NCBI RefSeq assembly: GCF_042683165.1
Contig: NZ_JBHUIZ010000003.1
Span: forward strand, 992,001 to 1,056,000
DNA from: Tigheibacillus halophilus
GTDB lineage: Bacteria > Bacillota > Bacilli > Bacillales > Amphibacillaceae
Reading direction: 5' to 3'
DNA length: 64,000 nt
Part shown: in pieces, positions 24,868 to 34,018 of the stretch
Layout of the letters: each line of letters begins with the position of its first letter
How positions within the stretch are numbered: the stretch's first letter is position 1
Notes under the pieces: model-generated
What the model was told of the DNA's origin: nothing
The model's input: only the letters and a program-made list of their open reading frames with translations
Database searches by the model: none
Program-made: the position numbers and the translations under genes

Positions 24868-25764
24868 TCAATATTCGTCTTCCCGAAACCCGAATTGATG
24901 CAGTTGACCTTGCTTGTTACGCCAATCGGTCTGTACCTTCACCCATAGCTCCAGAAAAACTTTCGTGCCAAGCAGTGCTTCAATATCCTTACGCGCTTTA
25001 ATACCGATTTCTTTCAGCATACTGCCTTGTTTGCCAATCAAAATCCCTTTTTGTGATTTTCGTTCTGTAATGATTGTAGCTTGTAAATATACCGCGTTTG
25101 ATGGCCGCTTTTCAATACTGTCGATTGCGACAGCAACTGAATGCGGAATTTCTTCCCTCGTCAGCTCAAGTACTTTTTCTCTGATCAGCTCACTGATGAT
25201 GAATCTTTCCGGATGATCAGTCACCTGGTCAGCTGGATAATACTGTGGACCTTCAGGAAGATGCTTTTTCAAAACCTCCAGTAAATTGTCCACGTTGTTA
25301 CCTTCAAGCGCAGAAATCGGAACAATTTCTTCAAAGTCACATTTTTCTTTATACAATTCAATCAATTCCAGAAGTTTATGCGGATGTACCAAGTCAATTT
25401 TATTAATGACGAGGAAAATCGGGCTCTGAATGTGTTGCAGACGGTCCAATATATATTGGTCACCTCTGCCATAACCCTCTTCCGCATTAATCATGAACAG
25501 GATAGCATCCACTTCATTCAATGTGTTTTCAGCAATTTTCACCATGAAGTCGCCCAAACGATGCTTGGGCTTATGAATCCCTGGTGTGTCAATAAATACA
25601 AATTGTGCGTCATCCTGCGTTAAAACGCCTTGTATCTTATTTCTGGTTGTTTGTGGTTTATTGCTCATGATTGCTATTTTTTGACCGACAACACGATTTA
25701 AAAATGTTGACTTACCAACATTTGGCCGGCCGATGATAGCGATAAATCCTGATTTATGGTTCAT
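24868..25764 (-). CDS. era: GTPase Era
   Basis: This 298-residue ribosome-assembly GTPase binds 16S rRNA near its 3' end. G motifs: G1 GRPNVGKST near residue 12, G3 DTPG near 59, G4 NKID near 121 and G5 SALEG near 149. A KH RNA-binding domain (about 200-290) contains GILIGKQGSMLKEIG. It stands before yqzL and recO. The gene before era in B. subtilis is cdd; here that place holds a repeat-like spacer. Confidence 0.97.
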   Translation of the reverse strand: MNHKSGFIAIIGRPNVGKSTFLNRVVGQKIAIMSNKPQTTRNKIQGVLTQDDAQFVFIDTPGIHKPKHRLGDFMVKIAENTLNEVDAILFMINAEEGYGRGDQYILDRLQHIQSPIFLVINKIDLVHPHKLLELIELYKEKCDFEEIVPISALEGNNVDNLLEVLKKHLPEGPQYYPADQVTDHPERFIISELIREKVLELTREEIPHSVAVAIDSIEKRPSNAVYLQATIITERKSQKGILIGKQGSMLKEIGIKARKDIEALLGTKVFLELWVKVQTDWRNKQGQLHQFGFREDEY

Positions 25765-25887
25765 TTTTCTGTTTCCTCCAAGGCGTCAAGTTAATACTTT
25801 ATTTTATCATACTATAAAATAGCTTCCCTTTCATCCATTCGACAAAACCTTTAAAAACATCACAACATCAGACAACATCCTGTCCAT

Positions 25888-26302
25888 AAAAAAAGGGTGA
25901 GACAAAACCCTGGGAAATGTAAAAAAGTTGAACGGCACCATCTTGACATGGAACCGCCCAACTTTTTTTATCTAGCTTAGTAATTTCGTTGATTTGCACG
26001 CCAGGCGCCCCGACAAGGGGTGTGCAGGCGTTGGCGCAAAGGCCGTATGCAGCTTTCCTTCCCTCATGTACTTTCTAAGAAAATCACTTCCTGCGGGGGC
26101 TTCAGACTCGTGCTGGGACTGCGATTACGCTTCCCAGCGAAAACCATTGTTCCCGCAGGAAAGGAACGCTTCGGCAGCATTCACATCGCACGCAGAAAAA
26201 GCGAATTTCTTTTTCAAGGAGTCAGCCGCCTTTCGCTCCAATCAACTAGAGGTGAAATGGCACTTTATAGCTGTTTTTGGATAGTTCTGTCCCTCCCTCT
26301 TT
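25888..26302. repeat. dispersed-repeat-like intergenic element
   Basis: This spacer of about 415 bases has imperfect inverted ends: GGGTGAGACAAAACCC (25895-25910) against GGGAGGGACAGAAC read on the other strand at the right end (near 26297). Inside are an inverted pair TTCCTGCGGG (26088-26097) and CCCGCAGGAA (26152-26161) and GC-rich stretches unlike the AT-rich neighbouring spacers. Short frames on the plus strand lack binding sites and are not called genes. It resembles intergenic repeat families of Bacillaceae; other copies are not in the window. Confidence 0.5.
25921..25970 (-). terminator. terminator downstream of dgkA
   Basis: AAAAAAGTTG and CAACTTTTTTT with inner CGGC/GCCG pairing form a large hairpin with T runs on both strands. 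It probably ends the phoH-pgpH-ybeY-dgkA transcript and lies inside the repeat-like spacer. Confidence 0.7.
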
Positions 26303-26309
26303 GAAGAAA

Positions 26310-26678
26310 CTAATGCAGCAAATGGAGGAATTTCGGAATGAAGACAAGCAGACCAATGACGGCCGCAGTCAGTGCGGCCATTAGGACAGCACCGGCAGCA
26401 ATATCTTTGATGGCTTTTGCCTGCGGATGTATTTCCGGTTTCATATAATCAATTAACCGTTCTACTGTTGTATTAATCATTTCCGCGACAAATACCAAAC
26501 CGCTTACCCCGAGCACAAGACACCATTGAACGGCAGTAAGCTGCAAACAAAATCCAAAAATGACAACAAGCAGAAATATGAATATATGGATCCGAAAATT
26601 TCTTTCCGTCCGAACGACCTGCCAAATACCATTTAGTGCATACTGAAAACCGATCTGCTTTTTTTTGCTATCTTTCAA
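26310..26678 (-). CDS. dgkA: diacylglycerol/undecaprenol kinase
   Basis: This small integral membrane kinase (122 residues) has three hydrophobic helices. The conserved RTERNFRIH segment lies near residue 25 and the active-site EMINTTVERLID near 68. In Gram-positive bacteria this enzyme phosphorylates undecaprenol, feeding the cell-wall lipid carrier. A TTG start is chosen because GGGGG lies 9 bases upstream; an ATG 8 codons earlier lacks a site. It overlaps ybeY by 11 bases. Confidence 0.9.
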   Translation of the reverse strand: MKDSKKKQIGFQYALNGIWQVVRTERNFRIHIFIFLLVVIFGFCLQLTAVQWCLVLGVSGLVFVAEMINTTVERLIDYMKPEIHPQAKAIKDIAAGAVLMAALTAAVIGLLVFIPKFLHLLH

Positions 26679-27132
26679 GCTTGAATTCCCCCAGAATATC
26701 ATCTTGTTTTTGAAACATGATCTTCTCGTCTTCTGGAGTCATGTGATCATAACCAAGGAGATGCAGCAATCCATGGACAGCTAAAAAGCCCATTTCCCTT
26801 TCCAAAGAATGCTGGTATTCAACAGCTTGTTCTTTCGCTCTGTCTACAGAGATGAGAATATCTCCCAGAATAAGTGGCAAATTCTCCCCGATAATTTTCA
26901 TTTCTTCCTCTGATTCTTCTTGAAGGGCAAAGGAAATGACATCAGTCGGCTGATCTTTATGACGATAATCGCGGTTGATCACCCGGATTTCTTCATTATC
27001 CACAAAGCTGACGGATAATTCTGCTGTATCTGCTATGTTTTCGTATTTTGCCGTGAAGTGTAACAGCCGCTTGATTAAATCTAGCATATCTTCAGTAACG
27101 GAATCGGTGTGATCCTGAAAATCAATGTGCAT
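26668..27132 (-). CDS. ybeY: endoribonuclease YbeY (rRNA maturation factor)
   Basis: This 154-residue zinc-dependent protein is needed for 16S rRNA 3' end maturation and ribosome quality control. The signature HGLLHLLGYDH (H-x3-H-x5-H) near residue 120 binds the metal. It overlaps pgpH upstream by 11 bases and dgkA downstream, so translation is coupled through the block. Confidence 0.96.
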   Translation of the reverse strand: MHIDFQDHTDSVTEDMLDLIKRLLHFTAKYENIADTAELSVSFVDNEEIRVINRDYRHKDQPTDVISFALQEESEEEMKIIGENLPLILGDILISVDRAKEQAVEYQHSLEREMGFLAVHGLLHLLGYDHMTPEDEKIMFQKQDDILGEFKLER

Positions 27133-29272
27133 TTTTTGGTCTCTCCTTTACTGGGTATTTAATTCTTGAATGAAAAATACCTTTTAATGTCTCGCATATT
27201 GTCTGACGGACTATCTTTAATTCTCGAATGGACAGTGGGCTATCATCAAGCTGGTGATCCTGAATGCGATCAGTCACAATTGATGCAACAATTTCATCGA
27301 TTTTCTGTTCTGTGGGCTCTTCCAATGATCGGACCGCAGCTTCAACAGAATCACAAATTGAAATGACAGCGACTTCTTTTGTCTGTGGTTTCGGCCCAGG
27401 GTAGCGGAAAAGTGCTTCCTTCACTTCAGGATTAGACTTTTTTTCCTTGTAATAAAAATATTTCAATAATGTAGTACCATGGTGCTGTGTGGCTATATCG
27501 ATAATTTCTTTTGGCATTTTCTTTCGTTTAAGCATCTCAGCCCCATCATAGGGGTGGCGGATGATGATTTCTGCGCTTTGCTTAGGAGAGATGTAATCAT
27601 GCGGGTTTTTAGTTCCCATTTGGTTTTCGATAAAATAAAGCGGTCTGACTGTTTTCCCTAAATCATGATAGTATGAACCCACCCTTGCCAGCAAGCCGTT
27701 TGCCCCAATTGCTTCACAAGCTGTTTCACTAAGGTTGGCAACCATAACAGAATGATGGTATGTACCCGGTGCTTCAGTCAGGATTTTTTTCAGCAGTAGT
27801 TGATTTGGATTGGATAACTGCAATAGCTTTATATCTGATAAGATGCCCAAAACTGATTCGAATAAAGGCAGCAGACCAATTGTCAAAATGATTGAAGCCA
27901 ATGCTGAAGCAAATCCAAATCCTGTTTGTAAAAACAAATCTTTCACTGAATATTTTTCAAATGAAATGAATATAAATATCAGTACCGACAATACATTTAC
28001 GATGGACAAGCCCAACCCGGCTTTTACAATAGCCAGACGATCCTTGACATTTCTTAGAAAAAGCACCGCTGCCATTTGCGAGAAGAAAAAATAGACTCCG
28101 GCTTCCACGTTCAGGGAACCTGGAATTTGGCCATTGAAAATCATCATGCTGAAAACAGCGTACAAACTCGCAAAAATGATCGCGATCCGTTCATTGAGCA
28201 ATAATTTCATCAATAATACGCCAATTGCTGCAGGAACAATGTAGAACAATTGATTTGTCGGAGACATATACACACTGACCAGTTTCATCAGCGAAAGCAC
28301 AATGACGCTTAAAAGTAAAACTGCCGCTGTTTTTCTCTTTACCATACTGCTGCTTTCTGCCAGCACATAAAATTCGTGTGCGATGATACCACATGTTAAA
28401 ATCACAAAAATAGCCAAACCGATCAGCGGATAGATATTGCGTTCCTTATTCAGCAAGCCTACAAGCTTCAATTCTTCATATATTTCATTTGTTATTGTCT
28501 GGCCTTCCCGGACAATAATCTCCCCCGCGCGAATCATGACTGGTTCGACATTACCGGCAGCTGTTTTCCTTGCCTCGTTCGTTTTGTTGACATCGAAGAA
28601 GGAATTTTCTTCTACAGCAAATTCAGCAAACTTATAAAGCACTTGTTTCATCGCCTCATCAAGTTTCGAATATTTCACTCGGTCGCGTACTTCAGTTATA
28701 CTGCTTTGCATTGTATCAGGGCGAACACCTTTTTCCAGCACCTGTTTCAGAGAAGCAAGAAATATTTTTTCGCCTTCGAACCGCTGTTTTTCAGGCAGCA
28801 TCAGCAAGCTCGCAAAAGCACTGTCATTAATCTGTTCTGTGATTTCAGGTGACAATATCTGTTTCAGTTTTTCTAGTTTTTCCTGATGGGTGGGAGACAC
28901 TTTCTTTTCTTTATTAGCAGAGCTGTTTACTTTTTCAGAGTCAAGCTTATTAACCGCGTCAAAAATTTCTTCGATATAAGCTATCCTTTCCGTTGTTATT
29001 TCACTTGATATATCATAACGATCCTCCACAGATTGAATCGCTTGCCTGGTTTTGCGCTCTGTTTCCTGCTGGTTTTCAATTGTGATTGGCGCATATATTG
29101 TCTGCTTAGCGATATTGAATCTTTCTATATTATAGGTTTTCGTATACACATTATTGATAGTAAGCAAGAATAGAAATAACGCAAGTATGCCTACAGGTAA
29201 AATGACTGTCAAACTTTTCGTACGGATAGTATGTATCACCAATTTTATTAGTCTTTTTATCCTGCCTGCCAA
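27122..29272 (-). CDS. pgpH: 7TM-HD cyclic-di-AMP phosphodiesterase PgpH
   Basis: This large membrane protein (716 residues) has a first membrane helix (about 20-40), an extracellular 7TMR-HDED domain (about 45-275), seven further helices (about 280-475) and a cytoplasmic HD domain. HHSVMVANLSE and YYHDLGK supply the metal-binding His and Asp residues. It degrades the second messenger c-di-AMP. A TTG start is preferred because GGAGGGG lies 7 bases upstream; an ATG 11 codons earlier lacks a site. Confidence 0.92.
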   Translation of the reverse strand: MAGRIKRLIKLVIHTIRTKSLTVILPVGILALFLFLLTINNVYTKTYNIERFNIAKQTIYAPITIENQQETERKTRQAIQSVEDRYDISSEITTERIAYIEEIFDAVNKLDSEKVNSSANKEKKVSPTHQEKLEKLKQILSPEITEQINDSAFASLLMLPEKQRFEGEKIFLASLKQVLEKGVRPDTMQSSITEVRDRVKYSKLDEAMKQVLYKFAEFAVEENSFFDVNKTNEARKTAAGNVEPVMIRAGEIIVREGQTITNEIYEELKLVGLLNKERNIYPLIGLAIFVILTCGIIAHEFYVLAESSSMVKRKTAAVLLLSVIVLSLMKLVSVYMSPTNQLFYIVPAAIGVLLMKLLLNERIAIIFASLYAVFSMMIFNGQIPGSLNVEAGVYFFFSQMAAVLFLRNVKDRLAIVKAGLGLSIVNVLSVLIFIFISFEKYSVKDLFLQTGFGFASALASIILTIGLLPLFESVLGILSDIKLLQLSNPNQLLLKKILTEAPGTYHHSVMVANLSETACEAIGANGLLARVGSYYHDLGKTVRPLYFIENQMGTKNPHDYISPKQSAEIIIRHPYDGAEMLKRKKMPKEIIDIATQHHGTTLLKYFYYKEKKSNPEVKEALFRYPGPKPQTKEVAVISICDSVEAAVRSLEEPTEQKIDEIVASIVTDRIQDHQLDDSPLSIRELKIVRQTICETLKGIFHSRIKYPVKERPKNAH

Positions 29273-29561
29273 TTGGTTTCCCCTCCCCATTAAGTGAAAA
29301 TCCATTCAACGGAGGGTCTAACCTCTCCAGCTAAATGCCTGCCCCGCGCAATGTTTTACAAGTTGTTTCCACACTCTGACTAGTACGCCACTGTCCCAAG
29401 AGCCGCTTCTTGCATTCCGCCTCTACTGACATCGTGCTAAGTCGGGGCTTTTTTTACTCCGGCCGCCTAAATTGCCTTCCTCTATTGGGGTTGCGGGCGC
29501 TTTATGCTTACAAGATAAAAGAATACGAGAACCATTACCGCAATGGACGACACCTGATTAT
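29273..29561. other. spacer between phoH and pgpH
   Basis: About 290 bases with no supported gene. A GC-richer stretch (about 29390-29510) differs from other spacers here and includes words such as GCGGAATGCAAGAAGCGGC on the minus strand that look like repeat relics. A run TTTTTTT follows CGGGGC at about 29450 on the plus strand, without a clear stem. Confidence 0.4.
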
Positions 29562-29588
29562 AAAAATCAGACTTCCGGACGAAGTCTG
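29562..29588 (-). terminator. terminator after phoH
   Basis: CAGACTTC and GAAGTCTG pair around GTCCG on the minus strand and are followed by ATTTTTAT. It separates phoH from pgpH, so pgpH may rely on read-through or its own promoter. Confidence 0.8.
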
Positions 29589-29589
29589 T

Positions 29590-30552
29590 TTATTGCTGTT
29601 TATTCTCATATGCATTGATTATTTTTTGTACCAGCGGATGTCTTACTACATCCGTTTGGTTCAAATATATAAATGATATTCCCTTCATATTCGCCAGCAT
29701 TTGGCTGGCGGTGATCAAACCGGAATGAACGCCTTTAGGCAAATCAATCTGCGTCACATCACCCGTGATGACCATTTTGGATTCAAATCCCAATCTCGTT
29801 AAGAACATTTTCATTTGCTCAGGTGTCGTGTTTTGGGCTTCATCCAAAATAACAAATGCATCATCCAGTGTTCTCCCCCGCATATACGCAAGCGGCGCAA
29901 TCTCGATTACCTCACGTTCTATCAAGCGCATTGTATGTTCTGCTCCAAGCACATCATGCAAACCATCATATAAGGGGCGTAAATATGGATCGACTTTCTC
30001 TTTTAAATCACCAGGCAAAAACCCCAGGCTTTCACCAGCTTCTACCGCGGGTCTGGTCAAAATTATCTTCTTTACCAGACCATTTTTGAGCGCATGGACT
30101 GCCATAACAACGGCCAAATAAGTCTTCCCTGTTCCGGCAGGGCCAATCCCAAAAACCAAGTCATTTGATTTGATGGCGGAAATATAGTTTTTCTGGCCAA
30201 GTGTTTTGACGCGAATTGACTTACCTTTTGCGCTTTTTGTAATTTCATCTTCAAATAAGGTTTCAAATTGTGCTATTTTTCCTTGTTGAGCCAAATCAGT
30301 TGCATACACGATGTCTCTCTGTGAAATAGCTAATCCTTTACGGATTACTGAGAGTAGTGCGGAAAGGATTTCTTTTACTGTTTGCTTATTTTGTTCCGTT
30401 CCTTTGACAGCCAGCTGTTCACCTCGTGTAATGATACTGACATGTAATTTATCCTCAATATATTTCAAATGCCGATCGTTGTTGCCGAATAATGCAACTG
30501 CCTCATCTGGTCCGCTTAACGCGAGGTCTATCGTTTGAAGTTTTTCTGACAT
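29590..30552 (-). CDS. phoH: PhoH family ATPase
   Basis: This 320-residue protein starts at MSEKLQTIDL with AAGGAG upstream. An N-terminal KH-like region (about 1-110) precedes the ATPase core with Walker A GPAGTGKTYLAV near 134, Walker B FVILDEAQN near 229 and sensor GDVTQIDLP near 260. PhoH proteins are linked to RNA metabolism; the precise function is unsettled. It lies downstream of yqfD as in B. subtilis. Confidence 0.94.
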   Translation of the reverse strand: MSEKLQTIDLALSGPDEAVALFGNNDRHLKYIEDKLHVSIITRGEQLAVKGTEQNKQTVKEILSALLSVIRKGLAISQRDIVYATDLAQQGKIAQFETLFEDEITKSAKGKSIRVKTLGQKNYISAIKSNDLVFGIGPAGTGKTYLAVVMAVHALKNGLVKKIILTRPAVEAGESLGFLPGDLKEKVDPYLRPLYDGLHDVLGAEHTMRLIEREVIEIAPLAYMRGRTLDDAFVILDEAQNTTPEQMKMFLTRLGFESKMVITGDVTQIDLPKGVHSGLITASQMLANMKGISFIYLNQTDVVRHPLVQKIINAYENKQQ

Positions 30553-30588
30553 AATCAATCTCCTTGGGACATAAATGAATATGATCAT

Positions 30589-31815
30589 TTATTGTTTCTC
30601 ATCATTTCCACTTATAGCTTGTGTTTGTACAATATTTTCTTCTACAGTCATATATATGGTTAGTTTAACTTTACCATGGTCTGTAGATTCATGCAAAATT
30701 TTTTCGGAGATGATCTTCGCGCCTTCTGGAAGCTGCATCCGCAACTGATGTTTTGCCTGGTTGACTCCTATTTTCATCGCTTCGGATTTCGTATGAGAAA
30801 CATGTTTCGAACGCTTCTCATTCAACACCGACTCCACAAACGAAACTGGCAGTTTCCAATTGAAAAAATATATTGGTTTTTTATCGTTGTCCACTTGCAT
30901 TTTTTCGAAATCCGGTGAACCAAAATGCCATACTGGCATTTGAAAATCAGCCAATTGTAAATAGTATTTTCTTTCTTGTTGCCCTGTCAATTCTTCTTTC
31001 GAGGTTTTCATTGGTACGGTGACATTGACCTCATACCACGTTTTAGCAATTACTTCTCCTTCAGCAGAAACAAGGATTGGGCTTTTTTCACTTTGCTTTG
31101 CCTTTTTATCGCTATTGTTTTCCTGTAAATTTCCAGATACAAGCACATCTCCCGGTTCGACAAAATCATTGACATATACTAATGGCCTTCCTTTGGACAC
31201 GTACATTTTCTTAATAATCCCTTTTTTAGCTGCGATAAGATTTCTTGGTCCTGAGACAGGATCTTTTTTGACGACAATCTTTTCCACCCCTTCCAAATGG
31301 AAGGTTGTCCCCATTTTTTCTACGCCAACCCATAATAGTTCGGGAATATCCCGAAGCAAGTCCTGCTGTATATCACTGGCGGGTTCCAAAGAAAAAGTCC
31401 ACGCGCCAGGATGAATACCATAGTTATTCAGTTCCTTGGCAATTTTCTTTTCAATGTCGATTGGAACACCGGTAATCTCCACTTTCCACACGATATTGGA
31501 AAGCAACAAGATTAAAAGTCCACTGAGCAGTGTAGCTGCCACTAATTCCTTTTTGCCAAGGAATCGCCCTATGATGAAGGGCATTCCTTTTTTACGGGAA
31601 AAAATTACTTTATAACCGGTATTTCTCCTTATTCTTCTCATCATATGGATGTCGCTTAATCTTATATTGCCTTCACATGTTTTGGGATTAACCTTTTTTA
31701 CATTCCAGACAGGTATTTTATGATCGACACAACGTTGAAAAAATAATTCCGGCATCGACCCTTTTACCGCAATTGTCACATAACCTGTTAAAAGAGTTGC
31801 TTGTACGTGTTTCAT
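30589..31815 (-). CDS. yqfD: sporulation protein YqfD
   Basis: This 408-residue protein has one membrane helix (about 88-108) after an N-terminal cytoplasmic part and a large C-terminal domain. It starts at ATG with AGGAGG 6 bases upstream. In B. subtilis yqfC-yqfD are sigma-E controlled mother-cell genes; YqfD is the SpoIV-like membrane family. It follows yqfC by 14 bases, a clear operon. Confidence 0.92.
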   Translation of the reverse strand: MKHVQATLLTGYVTIAVKGSMPELFFQRCVDHKIPVWNVKKVNPKTCEGNIRLSDIHMMRRIRRNTGYKVIFSRKKGMPFIIGRFLGKKELVAATLLSGLLILLLSNIVWKVEITGVPIDIEKKIAKELNNYGIHPGAWTFSLEPASDIQQDLLRDIPELLWVGVEKMGTTFHLEGVEKIVVKKDPVSGPRNLIAAKKGIIKKMYVSKGRPLVYVNDFVEPGDVLVSGNLQENNSDKKAKQSEKSPILVSAEGEVIAKTWYEVNVTVPMKTSKEELTGQQERKYYLQLADFQMPVWHFGSPDFEKMQVDNDKKPIYFFNWKLPVSFVESVLNEKRSKHVSHTKSEAMKIGVNQAKHQLRMQLPEGAKIISEKILHESTDHGKVKLTIYMTVEENIVQTQAISGNDEKQ

Positions 31816-31829
31816 CGTTTCCTCCTATC

Positions 31830-32111
31830 CTATTCCGGAATGAATCTGATATCTGTAATTTTTCCTTCTACCAGTATTTCTTCGGGCAGCATCAGCTTTA
31901 ATACGAATGAACTGCCTGTCAGTTGAATATACCCTTGCGTCGTCTTCAATCGCAGTTCCGTGTCCGTAAAGATGGAAATTCCATTATGGTTTTCAATATA
32001 AGCATGTATTTGCCCGATCATGGTTACACGCGGGAGTTCATGGACTGCATCAGAAGGAAGTCCGAGATATTTTGTAAATAAAGGACGCAAGTATTGATGG
32101 ATTCTTTTCAA
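31830..32111 (-). CDS. yqfC: sporulation protein YqfC
   Basis: This 93-residue soluble protein of the YqfC/YabP-like beta-rich family (GSFVLKLMLPEEILVEGKI near the C-terminus) has GAGGAGG upstream. It is first in the yqfC-yqfD pair. A CATAAACA word about 20 bases upstream of the ribosome binding site might be a sigma-E -10, but a clear -35 is not visible. Confidence 0.9.
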   Translation of the reverse strand: MKRIHQYLRPLFTKYLGLPSDAVHELPRVTMIGQIHAYIENHNGISIFTDTELRLKTTQGYIQLTGSSFVLKLMLPEEILVEGKITDIRFIPE

Positions 32112-32165
32112 AATTGCGGCCTCCTCTCACATTCATGTTTATGAAAATGGGAGCGCATTAAGAAC

Positions 32166-32220
32166 CAAAAAAAGCTGTGTATCTGTGAGCACAAGCTCAA
32201 CAGATACACAGCTTTTTTAT
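32166..32220. terminator. strong symmetrical terminator before yqfC
   Basis: AGCTGTGTATCTGT and ACAGATACACAGCT form a 14 bp stem with T runs on both strands. It overlaps the stop codon of the gene at 32217 and isolates yqfC-yqfD from floA transcription. Confidence 0.9.
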
Positions 32221-32789
32221 CTTCCCCGTCGTTTTGCAACGACATTTTTATAAGGCTTTCTGCCTCTGGGGGCACCAAGAACCTCTGACATGATGATTCC
32301 TTCGATTAAACCATTCCTGGTCAATTGTCTTTTCATTTGTTTTCTAAAAGCCCTTTGGGTTTCACTTTCCAGTTTCTTCCCGTCTCCCAGTCCGTGAAGG
32401 GCTTTATGATTGTTTTCATCCATTTCTTCCATATTCCTGATGGCTTCAATTGTATGCATACGTCCTGCAAGGCGTTCCATTTGCTTCTGCTGCTGTTCCT
32501 CAATGGAAGAGGAAGACGCAGTCGAAATCTGTTTGTCGTACTTTGGTATCGAGACAGTATCCGACGGCCCAGAAGGTGTAGGCGTAGGTTTTGGAACGCG
32601 AGCAGTGCGTTGCTGGTTCTGCTGGCGCGAGGATGAACCTGGGCCCGGCCGATGCATTGGCGTATGTTTTTTTCTCTCATCAGTTTTGTTGCCAGCTTCC
32701 TTATTTCCGGACAAGAACTTTAAAATTCCGGCCCCGATTGCAAGGATAAGGATGAGGTTGCTGAAGATGAAGTCAAAAAAACTGTCCAT
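32217..32789 (-). CDS. hypothetical membrane-anchored protein downstream of floA
   Basis: This 190-residue protein has one N-terminal hydrophobic helix (about 5-24), then a disordered basic and proline/serine-rich linker (about 30-90), a glutamine/methionine helix (about 95-125) and a basic C-terminus ending in KRRGR. I do not recognise a named domain. It follows floA by 29 bases in the nfeD-floA cluster, which suggests a link to membrane microdomains; that is inference. Confidence 0.8.
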   Translation of the reverse strand: MDSFFDFIFSNLILILAIGAGILKFLSGNKEAGNKTDERKKHTPMHRPGPGSSSRQQNQQRTARVPKPTPTPSGPSDTVSIPKYDKQISTASSSSIEEQQQKQMERLAGRMHTIEAIRNMEEMDENNHKALHGLGDGKKLESETQRAFRKQMKRQLTRNGLIEGIIMSEVLGAPRGRKPYKNVVAKRRGR

Positions 32790-32818
32790 AGAAACCCTCC
32801 TTACTTCATATACGGCAA

Positions 32819-33817
32819 TCAGTTGTCATTATCATCATGGTCATCTTTATTGTCTGTCAGTTTTCCGATGGAATCACGCATATCCGTATCTGCATTGATA
32901 TTTTCGTAGTTCAAATAATCCATCACACCCATTTTACCGGAACGAAGAGCTTCAGCAAGCGCTTTTGGAACTTCCGCTTCTGCTTCAACAACATGAGCGC
33001 GCATTTCTTGGACACGAGCAACCATCTCTTGTTCTTGTGCGACAGCCATTGCGCGTCTTTCTTCCGCTTTGGCTTGAGCGATATTTTTATCAGCCTCTGC
33101 TTGATCCGTCTGCAAAATCGCTCCAATGTTTTTACCGATGTCTACATCGGCAATATCGATGGATAGAATTTCAAATGCTGTGCCCGCATCAAGACCTTTA
33201 GCAAGTACCGTGTGCGAAATAGAGTCTGGATTTTCCAATACCTGTTTATGAGAGTTTGAACTACCAATTGTGCTTACTACACCCTCACCAACACGCGCGA
33301 TAACCGTTTCTTCTCCAGCCCCACCGACCAGACGATCGATATTTGCTCTAACAGTGATTCGCGCCAGTGCTTTTACCTCGATTCCATCCATCGCAATACC
33401 GGCAATGAACGGCGTTTCAATCACCTTCGGATTTACACTCATCTGTACAGCTTCCAACACGTCTCGGCCAGCTAGATCAATAGCTGCTGCTCGTTCAAAA
33501 GTCAGTTCAATATTTGCCCTATGTGCGGCAATCAAAGCATTGACGACTCTGTCAACATTACCTCCTGCCAGATAGTGACTTTCCAATTGGTTTGTTGTCA
33601 CACTCAAACCAGCTTTGTGTGCTTTAATCAACGGATTGATCACCCTGTTCGGGACAACCCGACGCAATCGCATACCCACTAAGGTAAAAATACCTACTTT
33701 TACTCCAGCTGCTAGTGCGCTGATCCAAAGCATCACAGGAATAAAAGTGAACAAGATCGCTACTGCGATCAAGATCAGTGCAATAATGATAATCGGCATC
33801 AAATCAACGATGTCCAT
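32819..33817 (-). CDS. floA: flotillin-like protein FloA
   Basis: This 332-residue SPFH/flotillin-like protein starts at MDIVDLMPII with GGGGG 8 bases upstream. A hydrophobic hairpin (about 5-45) inserts in the membrane; the SPFH domain (about 50-200) and an alanine/glutamate-rich coiled coil (about 210-300, QAKAEERRAMAVAQEQEMV) follow. It organises functional membrane microdomains. NfeD is encoded just upstream, the usual partner pair. Confidence 0.95.
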   Translation of the reverse strand: MDIVDLMPIIIIALILIAVAILFTFIPVMLWISALAAGVKVGIFTLVGMRLRRVVPNRVINPLIKAHKAGLSVTTNQLESHYLAGGNVDRVVNALIAAHRANIELTFERAAAIDLAGRDVLEAVQMSVNPKVIETPFIAGIAMDGIEVKALARITVRANIDRLVGGAGEETVIARVGEGVVSTIGSSNSHKQVLENPDSISHTVLAKGLDAGTAFEILSIDIADVDIGKNIGAILQTDQAEADKNIAQAKAEERRAMAVAQEQEMVARVQEMRAHVVEAEAEVPKALAEALRSGKMGVMDYLNYENINADTDMRDSIGKLTDNKDDHDDNDN

Positions 33818-34018
33818 TACGCAAACCCCCAATTATTTTTAATATTTCGCCAAATGGCAGCTTAATGTTGCCACGAATACGTAAAGCAGCAATTCTTTTT
33901 TGTTATGCAGCCTGGATTTTGGCGAGGCCAAACCTTCTTCCTAGATATATCTTGCTGTAAATAACCAGATACGTCAAGCGTTATATCGCAATATGCAACC
34001 ATTTTTATACCAGGCTGG

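Noticed and set aside
25994..26304. Two overlapping plus-strand frames of about 95 codons
   Set aside because: They lie inside the repeat-like spacer, have no ribosome binding site and cysteine/serine-rich translations without domains; most likely chance frames in GC-rich DNA.
32410..32898. 162-codon plus-strand frame opposite the gene after floA
   Set aside because: It is a mirror of a real minus-strand gene with a proper start and terminator; low-complexity serine/cysteine translation.
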